A stretch of 64,000 nucleotides of DNA from Pseudomonas wadenswilerensis (GCF_900497695.1 NZ_UIDD01000004.1:1-64000); one strand, 5' to 3'; counted from the stretch's first letter, positions 38,254-47,019 are shown. Numbers and translations: made by a program. The notes: generated from the letters alone by a model not told the origin.

Positions 38254-38473
38254 GGTCACGCCTATTCGCCGCACGGGTGCCGGTGGCCCACCTACTGCTG
38301 GCGCTCACATCGACAGCGCCAGCTATGCGCTGCTGGTGGAAACCCTGGTGGGCTTCCTGGAGCTACGCCTTGCCGAGGGTGACGCGGGCCGTCACTGCCC
38401 TGAGCTGGAGCGCCTGACCAACCAACTGGAACGGCTGGCCCAGCGTTTCACACCGCCGCAGGGGGCCGCATGA
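38246..38473 (+). CDS. Hypothetical island protein, 75 residues
   Basis: MSKVTPIRRTGAGGPPTAGA, a flexible N-terminus, then a helical hairpin (LVETLVGFLELRLAEGD; ELERLTNQLERLAQRF). It lies immediately upstream of the primase with a 4-base overlap and may be a replication accessory protein, by position only. Confidence 0.6.
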   Translation: MSKVTPIRRTGAGGPPTAGAHIDSASYALLVETLVGFLELRLAEGDAGRHCPELERLTNQLERLAQRFTPPQGAA

Positions 38474-39360
38474 CCGACGCCACGATCCTTTTCCGTGAAG
38501 CGCTCCAGTCGGTCTATGGGCCGCTCGACTGGCTGCCCCTAGACGATGGCGATATTCACCGCTTCCACGTCCCCGGCGACAAGTCCGGCACCCTAAACGG
38601 CTGGTACTGCCTGTTTACCGATGGCATCGCCTCGGGTGCGTTCGGGAGCTGGAAGACGGGCGGCACCAGCACCTGGTGTAGCCGTGAGCCGGTGGACGCC
38701 CGCGAAGCCGAGCAGGTGCGCCAGCGCATCGAGCAGGCCCGGCGCCAGCGGGAGGCCGAACGGCAGCGGCGCCAGCTCAAAGCGGCGAATCTGGCTCAAC
38801 GTTGGTGGCGTGACGCCCGCCGCGCTTATCCTGACCACCCGTACCTGGTCGCCAAGGGCATTCGTTCCCATGGCCTGCGCCAGCGTGATCACGACCTGCT
38901 GATCCCACTGTATGCCGGGGGCGTGCTAGTCAACCTGCAACGGATCGCCCCGGACGGCGAAAAGCGCTTTCTGTTCGGCGGTCGGATTAAGGGCTCCTAT
39001 TCGCCCCTGGGCCGCATCACACCGGGCAAGCCGCTTTGTATCTGCGAAGGCTGGGCCACGGGCGCCACGCTTCACGAAAGCGGTTACACGGTCGCCTGCG
39101 CGATGAACGCCGGGAATCTGAAACCGGTGGCGCTGGCGCTACGGGCCGACTACCCCGGCACAGAAATCATCGTCGCCGGCGACGACGACCGCCAGACCGA
39201 AGCCGAAGGCAAGGGCAACCCTGGGCGCACCGCCGCCCATGAAGCCGCGGCCGTGTGTGGTGGCCTGGTGACCTTCCCCGAGTGGCCAGCCGATGCGCCG
39301 CTGACCCTTTCCGACTTCAACGACCTCGCCGCCTGGAGGTGCCGCCATGCGCCCGCCTGA
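38470..39360 (+). CDS. Toprim-domain primase
   Basis: 296 residues. The N-terminal half resembles the phage/plasmid primase family with a long Arg/Gln/Glu helix (about 80-110). The Toprim domain carries the Glu motif LCICEGWATGATLHESG and the acidic motif VAGDDD (about residues 185-235). It probably primes replication of the excised element together with the DUF927 ATPase that follows. No zinc finger is visible at the N-terminus. It overlaps the next gene by 14 bases. Confidence 0.88.
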   Translation: MTDATILFREALQSVYGPLDWLPLDDGDIHRFHVPGDKSGTLNGWYCLFTDGIASGAFGSWKTGGTSTWCSREPVDAREAEQVRQRIEQARRQREAERQRRQLKAANLAQRWWRDARRAYPDHPYLVAKGIRSHGLRQRDHDLLIPLYAGGVLVNLQRIAPDGEKRFLFGGRIKGSYSPLGRITPGKPLCICEGWATGATLHESGYTVACAMNAGNLKPVALALRADYPGTEIIVAGDDDRQTEAEGKGNPGRTAAHEAAAVCGGLVTFPEWPADAPLTLSDFNDLAAWRCRHAPA

Positions 39361-41143
39361 GAACAACGTCATCAACCTGCGGCCCGAGGCGCCCAAGGTC
39401 GAGCCTGATCGCCCGTGCTGGGGCGTGTATGAGCACTGGGTGACCAATGAGAAAGGCCGCAGGCTCAAGCCCGGCGTGTACTGGCACGGCTTCAAGCGCA
39501 GCGCCAGCGACGATGACGGCGACGACAAGGCCGACCGCCCGATCACTGATGAGTGGATCGCCACACCCGTGACCGTCGCCGCTCGCACCACCAACAGCGA
39601 CGACGGCAGCGAGGGCCGGTTTCTGCGCCTGCTCACCGACAGCGGCCCCAAGGAGTGGATCATTCCCATGGAAGTGTTCGGCGGTAGCGGTGAGGACGCC
39701 AGGCGGACGCTGTTTGGCATGGGCGTCATCATCGCCTTGAAGAAGCGCGGCCAGTTCATGGAGTACCTGCTGGACCAGCGCCCTGCAGAGGTGTTCGCCA
39801 CTACATGCCGCCCCGGCTGGCATGAGTCGGGCGCCTTTGTGCTGCCTGGACGCACCATTGGCAGCGACAAGGTGCGCTATCAGGCCAGCGCCAAGGGCCA
39901 AAACCTATTCAGCGTCCGCGGGAGCCTGGACGGCTGGAAGGTCGAAGTGGCGGCCAAGTGCGAGGGAAACCCGGTGCTGACCCTGGCGATCGGCTGCGCC
40001 CTCGCTGGCCCGCTGCTGAGCCTGGTGGGCGTGTTGGGTGGTGGTGTTCACCTGGTGGGCGATAGCTCCAGCGGCAAGTCGCTGGCTCAGTTGATCGGTT
40101 CATCGGTATGGGGCGACCCGGGCATATTCGCCGCGTCATGGGACATGACCAAGGGTGGTCTGGAGATCGAGGCATCGAGCCGTAACGACACCATGCTGCC
40201 CCTGGACGAGATCAAGCGGGCCGACCCCAAGCGCGTACAGGAGATGGCCTACTCGCTCGCCAACGGCCAGGGCAAGGGCACCATGACCCGTGACCGGGAA
40301 GCCCGCGGCAAACTGAGCTGGCGTCTGCTCGCGCTATCCAGCGGCGAGCGCTCCCTATCTGAGCACGCGGCCATCAGCGGTAATGCCGCCCATGCTGGTG
40401 CTGAGTTGCGCATGGTGGACGTGAACGCCGGTACCCGCACGCACCGGGCCTTCGATGAATTGCACGGCCTGGAGGGCGCCGACTTCCACCGCCAGCTCAC
40501 TGTGGCCGTAGGAGCGAACCACGGGCATATCGGGCCAGCATTCGTGGAGAGGCTGCTGGCCAGCGATGACCGCCCCGGCCTGCTCGAGGACTTCGCCGGA
40601 ATCCGCGCCCAGTTCGCCGAGGACAACGCCCAGGCCGGGCGGGTGGCGGATCGCTTCGCGGTGATCGCGCTGGCGGGCGAAATGGCCATTGCCTATGGAT
40701 TGCTGCCCTGGACGCCGGGCACCGCTCTGGCCGACTGCCAGTTGCTGTACGGCGAGTGGCTGAGCCGGGTGGGCGGCGGCAACGCCGAGGATCGCCAGAT
40801 ACTGGCGGGCATCCTCGACTTTATCGACAAGCACGGCAGTAGCCGGTTCTCGGACGTGGAAGACCAATCGCCAGACGCCAAGGTGTTCAACCGTGCCGGG
40901 TACTGGGAGGTGATCGGCACCAAGCGACTGTACCTGTTCAACAAGTCCGCGCTGACCGAGGCAGCCCATGGGCACGGATTGGCGCGTGTCGTGAAAGCGC
41001 TGGAGGGCGCTGGCGCAATCGCCAAGCACGACACCGACCGAGACAGCCGCAGGACCAAGAAATACCGCCTGCCTGCTGGTGGGTCTGCCCGCCTGTATGT
41101 GATCGACCCCGACGCCATGGACAGCGAAGGCGGTGGCTTATGA
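39347..41143 (+). CDS. DUF927 replicative helicase-like ATPase
   Basis: 598 residues. The DUF927 region covers about residues 90-400 with Walker A GDSSSGKS (238-245) and a Walker B-like MLPLDEIKRADP. The C-terminal part contains a winged-helix-like segment (NRAGYWEVIGTKRLYLFNKS). In P4-like and plasmid-derived elements a separate DUF927 protein follows the primase and acts as the replication helicase, the counterpart of the helicase half of P4 alpha. It lies directly upstream of the iteron cluster. Confidence 0.87.
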   Translation: MRPPENNVINLRPEAPKVEPDRPCWGVYEHWVTNEKGRRLKPGVYWHGFKRSASDDDGDDKADRPITDEWIATPVTVAARTTNSDDGSEGRFLRLLTDSGPKEWIIPMEVFGGSGEDARRTLFGMGVIIALKKRGQFMEYLLDQRPAEVFATTCRPGWHESGAFVLPGRTIGSDKVRYQASAKGQNLFSVRGSLDGWKVEVAAKCEGNPVLTLAIGCALAGPLLSLVGVLGGGVHLVGDSSSGKSLAQLIGSSVWGDPGIFAASWDMTKGGLEIEASSRNDTMLPLDEIKRADPKRVQEMAYSLANGQGKGTMTRDREARGKLSWRLLALSSGERSLSEHAAISGNAAHAGAELRMVDVNAGTRTHRAFDELHGLEGADFHRQLTVAVGANHGHIGPAFVERLLASDDRPGLLEDFAGIRAQFAEDNAQAGRVADRFAVIALAGEMAIAYGLLPWTPGTALADCQLLYGEWLSRVGGGNAEDRQILAGILDFIDKHGSSRFSDVEDQSPDAKVFNRAGYWEVIGTKRLYLFNKSALTEAAHGHGLARVVKALEGAGAIAKHDTDRDSRRTKKYRLPAGGSARLYVIDPDAMDSEGGGL

Positions 41144-41195
41144 CCGCCATCACCACCCAACGCCAATGCCCGAATCCACAGGAACCTAAAAACGT

Positions 41196-41423
41196 GGGGA
41201 ACAGGGGGAACGGGGGAACAGCCAGTAAATCCGGGGGCTGTAGCCGTTCCCCCTTATTGAAGTGTTGGGGAACAGGGGGAACACAAACATGTTTTTGAAT
41301 ATAAGCGCCTGTGATGCTTCTTCTTTTTGGTTATCACTGTTCCCCAGTTTTTCGGGTGGGGAACGCGTACCCCCTCTGGAGGCCCCGGAAACACTGGGTG
41401 TTCCCCGCGTTCCCCCGTTCCCC
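41196..41423. repeat. GGGGAAC iteron cluster, probable replication origin
   Basis: Eleven copies of GGGGAAC lie in 228 bases. Six are direct (41196, 41205, 41213, 41267, 41276, 41358) and five inverted as GTTCCCC (41246, 41339, 41400, 41409, 41417). The three direct copies at the left end and the three inverted copies at the right end are mirror images, with an AT-rich stretch (41283-41335) between. The block fills the gap between the DUF927 gene and the next gene. P4 alpha binds similar short iterons at ori and crr. Confidence 0.65.
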
Positions 41424-41479
41424 CTATTTTTTTTCACAGACACATTTGGGAGTTATGGAAATCAGGGAGAGGTGACGCC

Positions 41480-41782
41480 ATGAGCCTCCTTGCTGACCTG
41501 CTCAATCACATGCCGCCGAATGTTGCTGGCGCTGGCAAATCATCCGTGGCGAAACGCGCCCAGGACCGCCCGCTCCTGGTGCTGGTTGAGCCCGCGCAAT
41601 TGCCGTCCAGCCCATACACCAACGCCGCCAATGCCACGCCCGAGTGGCGCCAGGCTCGTGACCGGTACATCAACCACGTTATGACCTGCCGGGGCTGCTA
41701 TGCGCCTGGTGGTCGCCATTGCGTGACCGGTGCCGAGCTGCGCGCCACCTACGACAACACGCCCATGGAGGCCCACCCATGA
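41480..41782 (+). CDS. Small protein with a Cys cluster, 100 residues
   Basis: MSLLADLLNHMPPNVAGAGK begins the protein; the C-terminal part has CRGCYAPGGRHC, a possible zinc site. A GGGAGAGGTGA site precedes ATG 41480. No family is recognised. It follows the iteron cluster and overlaps the next gene by 4 bases. Confidence 0.65.
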   Translation: MSLLADLLNHMPPNVAGAGKSSVAKRAQDRPLLVLVEPAQLPSSPYTNAANATPEWRQARDRYINHVMTCRGCYAPGGRHCVTGAELRATYDNTPMEAHP

Positions 41783-42378
41783 AGCCCACACAGACCATGC
41801 GCCTGTGCGATATCGCCCTGAAGCCAGGGGCCAGCGCCAGCACACAGCTCATCACCAGCCGGCGCATCTGCCGCAACATCAACCGCAACCTCGATTCGGT
41901 CCGCGATGAGCGACGTGCCATGCGCCGCCAGGCGGGCAAGCTGAAAGTGTTCTTGCCGTTCACCCGCCAGGCCATTGCCGATCTGGAGCAGCAGGCTCAG
42001 GCGCACCGAGAGGATGAGCGCAGCAAAGCCCTGGCCGCGCTGGCCGGCTTCGGCCAATCACTGCTGTTCGACCATGACGGGTTGGCCGGTGCCCTGGGGT
42101 TCGACCGTATGTGCGACCTGCTGAGCGTTAACACCGTTGAGCGCGAGCAGGCCAGGCGGGAGGGCGTCACCAGCCTGGAAGACCTGGTGTTCGCCCATGC
42201 GCTGGAGGACAGCGCAGAACGCCGGGGGCAAGAGTGGAATGACGCGCCGCTGTTCAACGCCTGCCATGCGGCGATGGCGGACTTCATCAGGGAGTGCCCC
42301 AAGCATCTGCTGCCCGATCCCTTCGCACCCGGGGCACCGTTCGGGCCGAAGCTGCCACCCAAGCTGAGCGTGGTGTGA
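41779..42378 (+). CDS. Hypothetical island protein, 199 residues
   Basis: Helical and basic at the N-terminus (ITSRRICRNINRNLDSVRDE), with a central coiled-coil-like stretch (RQAIADLEQQAQAHREDERS). No family is recognised. It is the second gene of the post-origin operon, 3 bases before the HTH protein. Confidence 0.65.
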   Translation: MKPTQTMRLCDIALKPGASASTQLITSRRICRNINRNLDSVRDERRAMRRQAGKLKVFLPFTRQAIADLEQQAQAHREDERSKALAALAGFGQSLLFDHDGLAGALGFDRMCDLLSVNTVEREQARREGVTSLEDLVFAHALEDSAERRGQEWNDAPLFNACHAAMADFIRECPKHLLPDPFAPGAPFGPKLPPKLSVV

Positions 42379-42381
42379 GCC

Positions 42382-43323
42382 ATGACCACGCCAATGAAAC
42401 AGGCAGATTCAGCCGCCAAGACGAAACAACGGGTTTCAGATGAGCAGCGGCACCTGGTGCTGGAGTTGCGCCGCCGTCACTCGCTGCGCGAAGTGGCCGA
42501 AGCGACCGGCCTGCCGCTGGGAACGGTGAAGACCCTGGTTTCACGCTCCGGGGCATTCCGCGACAACGAGCAGCACCGCGCCATGTTCACCCTGCCGCCG
42601 ATCAGCGCCAGCACCGAGACCCTGCCGAGCGTGCCCGAGCTGCCGCCGCAGGAGGTCGTGACCGGGGACAAGGAGGTGGATGCGGTGCTCTGGCTGCGCT
42701 CAATCATCAGTACCGGCCAGACAGCTCTGATTGACCGGGCCATGGAGGGCGCCAAGAAGATCAGGACGCCGCTCGATGTGCTGGAGAAGCGGTACCGCGA
42801 TTACCTGGTGGCCGCCAACCCTGGTCACCTGTTCGCTGCCATGTCGTCGTTCGGCTTCGCTGACCTCGAGGCGCTGGCCAGCCGGGCCATTGGGCAGCAC
42901 CAGCTTCGGCTGGAAGGCGCCGCCCGCTTCGGTGATGACCTGCTGGCCGACACCGCGGCGGAAACGTTCTGCATCGAGGCGCTGCGCGGGCTGGAGGCTA
43001 CCGGCCAATTCGGTGACTTCGATAAGGGCCAGATAGCCGCCAGGTTCAACGCCCACCCTGAACTGCTGCCGCACACCCTGGCGGATTGCCTGTACGAGCT
43101 GGGCTACTGGGATCAGCTCTACCGCCTGCGCCACGCCGCGGACCGGGACGCCAGCGACGGGCCGCCCGATGCAACAGCACGGGACTGGTTTGTGTTCGGC
43201 CTGCTGGCGCAGATCCGGCCCCGTGATAAGGCCGAAGCGCTGGCGGTGTTCCGCTACCTGATCGCCAGCCAGCGCGACGACATGGCGGAGTCTGAGGCAA
43301 TTCTTTGCAACTTGATTGGATAG
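42382..43323 (+). CDS. HTH-containing island protein, 313 residues
   Basis: Residues 18-55 form a sigma-region-4/resolvase-type HTH (DEQRHLVLELRRRHSLREVA, then ATGLPLGTVKTLVSRSG). The remaining 250 residues are helical, with LRHAADRDA and FGLLAQIRPRDKAEALAVF. No named family is recognised. It may regulate the downstream cargo or participate in packaging or partition; position alone does not tell which. Confidence 0.68.
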   Translation: MTTPMKQADSAAKTKQRVSDEQRHLVLELRRRHSLREVAEATGLPLGTVKTLVSRSGAFRDNEQHRAMFTLPPISASTETLPSVPELPPQEVVTGDKEVDAVLWLRSIISTGQTALIDRAMEGAKKIRTPLDVLEKRYRDYLVAANPGHLFAAMSSFGFADLEALASRAIGQHQLRLEGAARFGDDLLADTAAETFCIEALRGLEATGQFGDFDKGQIAARFNAHPELLPHTLADCLYELGYWDQLYRLRHAADRDASDGPPDATARDWFVFGLLAQIRPRDKAEALAVFRYLIASQRDDMAESEAILCNLIG

Positions 43324-43325
43324 GC

Positions 43326-43362
43326 CGCGCCACGAAACGCAACTGCGCGAAAACGTGGCGCG
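43326..43362 (+). other. Perfect hairpin after the HTH gene
   Basis: An 8-bp stem CGCGCCAC / GTGGCGCG encloses 21 bases. There is no T tract, so it is probably not a simple terminator. It marks the boundary between the replication half and the cargo half of the island. Confidence 0.5.
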
Positions 43363-43431
43363 ACATAGAGCAACACCACCGGGCACTAGCCCATGACCAG
43401 CGCTAGCGGCGCCCATGCGAGAGAGAGATCC

Positions 43432-43467
43432 ATGAACGATCAATACCAAGGAGAAACCGCTCTATGA
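43432..43467 (+). CDS. Possible 11-residue leader peptide
   Basis: A tiny frame, MNDQYQGETAL, follows a purine-rich GAGAGAGAG site. Its TGA overlaps the ATG of the next gene (ATGA), as expected for a leader that couples translation. It contains the ribosome-binding site of the next gene (AAGGAG). Confidence 0.3.
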   Translation: MNDQYQGETAL

Positions 43468-43814
43468 CCACGTTCCAAGAACGATTCACAGAGGCCTGCA
43501 AGGCCACCGACTTCGCCGACAATTCGAAGGCCATCAGCGGTTACGACGTGTGGGATGTGCGCTATGTCCGGGATGGTAAGCACGTCGAAATCGACGGTCC
43601 CTTCTTCACCGAGGACGAAGCCCGAATTTCTGCTGATTTGCTCCGCGGCACATTCCGCGGCGCTAGGGCCTATTCCGTCTGCCACTGCGCGACATGGAAT
43701 CCAGATCCGAAGCGGGAGCAACTGATCCGCGACCAAGCTCGCATGTCGCGCTCTCTGCTGGCTTGCCGGCTCAATGTTCCGTCTCCCACTAACCCAGCTC
43801 AGGAGGCTTTCTAA
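43464..43814 (+). CDS. Hypothetical protein upstream of the gpI-like gene
   Basis: 116 residues, soluble (DVWDVRYVRDGKHVEIDGPF, then FTEDEARISADLLRGTFRG), no recognised family. It shares one base with the start of the gpI-like gene (TAATG), so the two are co-translated and presumably act together. Confidence 0.65.
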   Translation: MTTFQERFTEACKATDFADNSKAISGYDVWDVRYVRDGKHVEIDGPFFTEDEARISADLLRGTFRGARAYSVCHCATWNPDPKREQLIRDQARMSRSLLACRLNVPSPTNPAQEAF

Positions 43815-44404
43815 TGGCTGCATTGGCAATTGATTACACCCCACGAACCGAAATTACACTCTGTGGATCGCTTGGGAAAAAGTTTGGGAAGGTGCATACA
43901 TTCTTACTCGGTGCCGGTGACGTAAGGGAGGCTATGCGTGCGATCGATGTCAATCACCCTGGGTTCGCCCGAGAACTAGCTAGTGCGAAATCCAAAGGAC
44001 TGGAGTTCGCTGTCTATCGCAACGGTCGCAACGTAGGAGAAGAGGAACTCAATCTAGGCGGCTGCCGCAAAATCAAGATCATTCCGGTGATTTGTGGGAG
44101 CAAGCGAGCGGGTGTGTTGCAGACGGTTGTGGGGGCGGTGCTTATGGTTGGTGGCCTGATGTTGAAACAGCCTTGGATGATGCAGATGGGGGCTGCTGCA
44201 CTCGTCGGCGGAGTGGTTCAGATGATCAGCCCGCAGAGCCAAGGGCTCAAGACTAGCGCCGCGCCTGAGAATACCCCTGGCTACGCGTTTGGCTCAGCCC
44301 GAAACACCACAGCTAGCGGTCTTCCTGTGCCGCTTTGTATTGGGTATCGCCGGTGGGGGGGCGCAATTATCAGTTGCGGAATTTACGCTGAGGATCAGGT
44401 GTAA
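43814..44404 (+). CDS. Lambda gpI-like tail assembly protein
   Basis: 196 residues, full length for the family. The N-terminal ubiquitin-like domain (TEITLCGSLGKKFGKVHTFL ... FAVYRNGRNVGEEELNL) is followed by a double hydrophobic segment (about 100-140). The C-terminal motif ENTPGYAFGSARNTTASGLP ... GIYAEDQV is typical of the lambda tail assembly protein I. In siphophages gpI sits beside the K and J tail-tip genes. Here no other tail, capsid or lysis gene is present, so this is a solitary structural-type gene in a satellite-like island. Confidence 0.8.
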   Translation: MAALAIDYTPRTEITLCGSLGKKFGKVHTFLLGAGDVREAMRAIDVNHPGFARELASAKSKGLEFAVYRNGRNVGEEELNLGGCRKIKIIPVICGSKRAGVLQTVVGAVLMVGGLMLKQPWMMQMGAAALVGGVVQMISPQSQGLKTSAAPENTPGYAFGSARNTTASGLPVPLCIGYRRWGGAIISCGIYAEDQV

Positions 44405-44474
44405 CAGGGGTTCATTTGCGAAAGGGGCGTGGTAATTTCACGCTCCTTCCTGTGCCTAGAATGGATTACGAACG

Positions 44475-44888
44475 ATGCGTTTTATAGGAATAGCCATGGT
44501 CACCGCTGCCTTGCTGGCTGGTTGCGCGACATCCCCGATTCCCTCTAATCAGGCTGACCCAGTACCTGCCGCCCGGCTGACTGGATATCAGATGAAGCCA
44601 AAGGTTGGATTTGGAACGCTTGTAGTTACGAGGGACACAGGTTTTACGGGGGCTGCATGCAACACCCTGGTCTACATTGATGGCAAACAGTCAGCTGAAA
44701 TAGGTTCAGGAGAAACTGCGAAATTCTACCTTCCAGCTGGTGAACGCATAATTGGTGTCAACTCAACCACCTTGTGCGGAGGCGGACTGAAGGAGAGGTC
44801 GTTTGTAATGGACGCTGGTGCAACTAAAAAATATCGGATTTCAATTGATACCAGCATGAGCATGGATTTGTCGCCTACTGCTTTTTGA
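44475..44888 (+). CDS. Predicted lipoprotein, 137 residues
   Basis: A lipoprotein signal (MRFIGIAMVTAALLAGC, Cys17) is followed by a small beta-rich domain resembling the PEGA/DUF2846-type lipoproteins (LVYIDGKQSAEIGSGETAKF, LPAGERIIGV). Lipoproteins like this are common cargo of prophages and could alter the cell surface; that role is only inferred. The gene follows gpI by 70 bases and has its own ribosome site. Confidence 0.7.
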   Translation: MRFIGIAMVTAALLAGCATSPIPSNQADPVPAARLTGYQMKPKVGFGTLVVTRDTGFTGAACNTLVYIDGKQSAEIGSGETAKFYLPAGERIIGVNSTTLCGGGLKERSFVMDAGATKKYRISIDTSMSMDLSPTAF

Positions 44889-45059
44889 TAAGTTTCAAGG
44901 GCTCTTTCTGACCACCAAAGGGAGCGATATGGCAGACATAGAAGTGATGTAGGGTCTGTGTATTCGAACAGCGGCACCCGCGTGAACGTTTGAAGGGCAC
45001 GGTTTTTACTTGTATCTCAATAACAATATAATAATTAATTACAAACGTGGAGAGGGAAA

Positions 45060-46058
45060 ATGTCTGATCTGGTTGACCAAAACCCTGCAGCATGTGAATG
45101 GCTAGAGAGCACTATCCGACGCCACTCTCAAGGTATATATGGACATTTGGTCTCTGCGGTGGTGTGGACAGATGCGAAGAATATACATGGCGAGCTGCTG
45201 GTACCTGCAGATCCGCACGTTTTAGTTGATAAACTCAAAAGTAACTCGTTCATTCTTCTCCAGAGTCACGACCCGGGAAAACCCATAGGACAGGTTTTGG
45301 AAGGCGCCTATTTCGAGTCTACGGATGGCCATCAGTTTGTTGTTGCCGTTTTAGGGTATTACGCTGGCGGAGACGTTCTTAGTTTCAAAGGTCTTGGGAT
45401 TGATACTCGTGCTGTTCCTCCGTCGCCAAGCAAACTGCCGCCATTGTCAGATGACTGCTGGATGGAGTTAGCGACAGACCCCAGGGAGGTGGATGAAGGC
45501 TGGCTCGACCTAATTACCCGTGAAGCCCCGCTGCGAATCGAGCGCACGGAACTATCACATAATGCTGAGAGCTCAGCACAAGAGCTGATTAGGCTGGGGC
45601 TCGTTTATCTTACTCTTGTGTGGAATCCGTTTGTAACCTCAATTGCTTCTGAAGCGGGGAAAGGAGCTTATACCGCAATTCATGCTTGGCTGAGGAAGCT
45701 ATTCGAAGAGCTTGCAGATAGACGCAATCCGGTGTTGGATATTCATACACACCAAGACGGATGCCAGGTATCGTTTCTTATAAGAGGGAAGGATATTAAA
45801 AAGCACTATGTAGCACATGAAGGTCTGTCCGGAGCAGCGGCGCAAGCCGCGAAGCTGATAGCACAGCTCAAGGTGCGGGGAACACCTGCGAAACAGTTAG
45901 TCTACGAATTCGATAGGGAGGCGCTTCGCTGGTACCCATCATTTGCAGTGTTAGGCGATAAGAGAATTATCACTGATAACCTCGCGCTGATCGCCATAGA
46001 GCAACTTCCTTCTGGCTTGAGCCTTGGTTTCAGTCGGGAGAAATTACTTACTAAATAA
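45060..46058 (+). CDS. Protein with prohead-protease-like N-terminal motif, unknown function
   Basis: 332 residues, lower in GC than the core. Residues about 30-105 (IHGELLVPADPHVLVDKL, then HDPGKPIGQVLEGAYFES) resemble the phage prohead serine protease / XkdF fold, in which a His-Asp pair precedes P-I-G. Residues 176-196 are hydrophobic, followed by a helix with AWLRKLFEELADRR and a C-terminal alpha/beta domain with LDIHTHQDGCQVSF. That second half recalls small effector-associated domains in conflict systems. Both readings are tentative; no family is certain. It is preceded by an AT-rich 170-base gap and a GGAGAGGG site. Confidence 0.6.
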   Translation: MSDLVDQNPAACEWLESTIRRHSQGIYGHLVSAVVWTDAKNIHGELLVPADPHVLVDKLKSNSFILLQSHDPGKPIGQVLEGAYFESTDGHQFVVAVLGYYAGGDVLSFKGLGIDTRAVPPSPSKLPPLSDDCWMELATDPREVDEGWLDLITREAPLRIERTELSHNAESSAQELIRLGLVYLTLVWNPFVTSIASEAGKGAYTAIHAWLRKLFEELADRRNPVLDIHTHQDGCQVSFLIRGKDIKKHYVAHEGLSGAAAQAAKLIAQLKVRGTPAKQLVYEFDREALRWYPSFAVLGDKRIITDNLALIAIEQLPSGLSLGFSREKLLTK

Positions 46059-46080
46059 TCACCGAAAGATGTGCTTCATC

Positions 46081-46199
46081 GGTTTCGGTTCGTAACTGAG
46101 CGCGAGCCAATCCGTCGTATCTGCTGGGGCGAGCGGTCGAATGGAGGCGGAATTTGCGGTGGTTCGCACTTTGGTTCGCAACTCCCAACGCGCGAAACC
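46081..46199. repeat. 119-bp inverted-repeat unit after the 332-residue gene
   Basis: The ends GGTTTCG (46081-46087) and CGAAACC (46193-46199) are perfect complements. The interior contains two related copies of GGTTCGNAACT. It lies 22 bases past the stop of the preceding gene. The rest of the 46059-46494 gap contains further GGCGCGA and GTTTGTGG fragments but no credible gene. Confidence 0.45.
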
Positions 46200-46494
46200 T
46201 GGTCTACCACAATGGGCGGTTAGGTTTGTGGGGGTAAAGGTGGCGCGAGACAGACCAAAACGTCTCACTCGGATCATATCGTCGGTCTCGCTGAGCTGGC
46301 GGCCATGGCAGCCTGAGCAAAGCGGTAACCAGCCTGGGTATGGTCACTGGCCATCACCAGTGCACCCCGTGCCAACGCCGGACCTTGACTATTGTTAACT
46401 CGATCCCGACTGCTACGCTTTTCTCCAATAAGGTAAGGATTGCTCATTGGCGACCATCTTTTCGCCCTTGCACACCCATTCGTATGGAGGCTGT

Positions 46495-47019
46495 ATGCGC
46501 AACGCTGCTCTGATCTCCTCAATAGCAGCACTCATGGTGGGGTGCATCCAATTACCTCCACAGGAGGTCGGTCAGCAAGCACCTCAGTCACAGGAGAAGA
46601 CGAATCCACAACCAGCCCCATCACAGCAAATAATTGATAGCGGCCAATGGATTGATTTCGGAGGCAGCAACGAGATGTCCTTTCAACTGAAAAAGGGATC
46701 TTTTCGCTTTGACCAAGACAAGGGAGGGGTCTTTGTAGCTGTAGCCTTAGGGCGAATTCTTGATCAAAGTAACGGCCAAGTCAGTGCTATTCAATTTTAT
46801 GTTACGGCGCAAGAATGCGTGAATGAGAGAGGATCACTGGTTATGACGGATGTTCAAGGCGCAGCGTTAAATCAGTTTGATTTTTTATTTGACGCAGGAA
46901 ACATCGCTTCAAGCATAGCTCAAACCATTTGTGCTGTTGCCTTTAAAAAAGCCGCAGAAGTTCAACAGCAAAATCCCCAAAGGGTTGTTCCGGTCAAGCC
47001 GAAAGCGCCAGCAATCTGA
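46495..47019 (+). CDS. Predicted lipoprotein, 174 residues
   Basis: A lipoprotein signal (LISSIAALMVGC, Cys17) is followed by a Gln/Pro-rich linker (about 20-45), then a beta-rich domain (GQWIDFGGSNEMSFQLKKGS) ending in a Pro/Lys tail. No family is recognised. ATG 46495 has a GGAGG site; upstream in-frame ATGs lack one. It is AT-richer than the core genome. Confidence 0.65.
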   Translation: MRNAALISSIAALMVGCIQLPPQEVGQQAPQSQEKTNPQPAPSQQIIDSGQWIDFGGSNEMSFQLKKGSFRFDQDKGGVFVAVALGRILDQSNGQVSAIQFYVTAQECVNERGSLVMTDVQGAALNQFDFLFDAGNIASSIAQTICAVAFKKAAEVQQQNPQRVVPVKPKAPAI

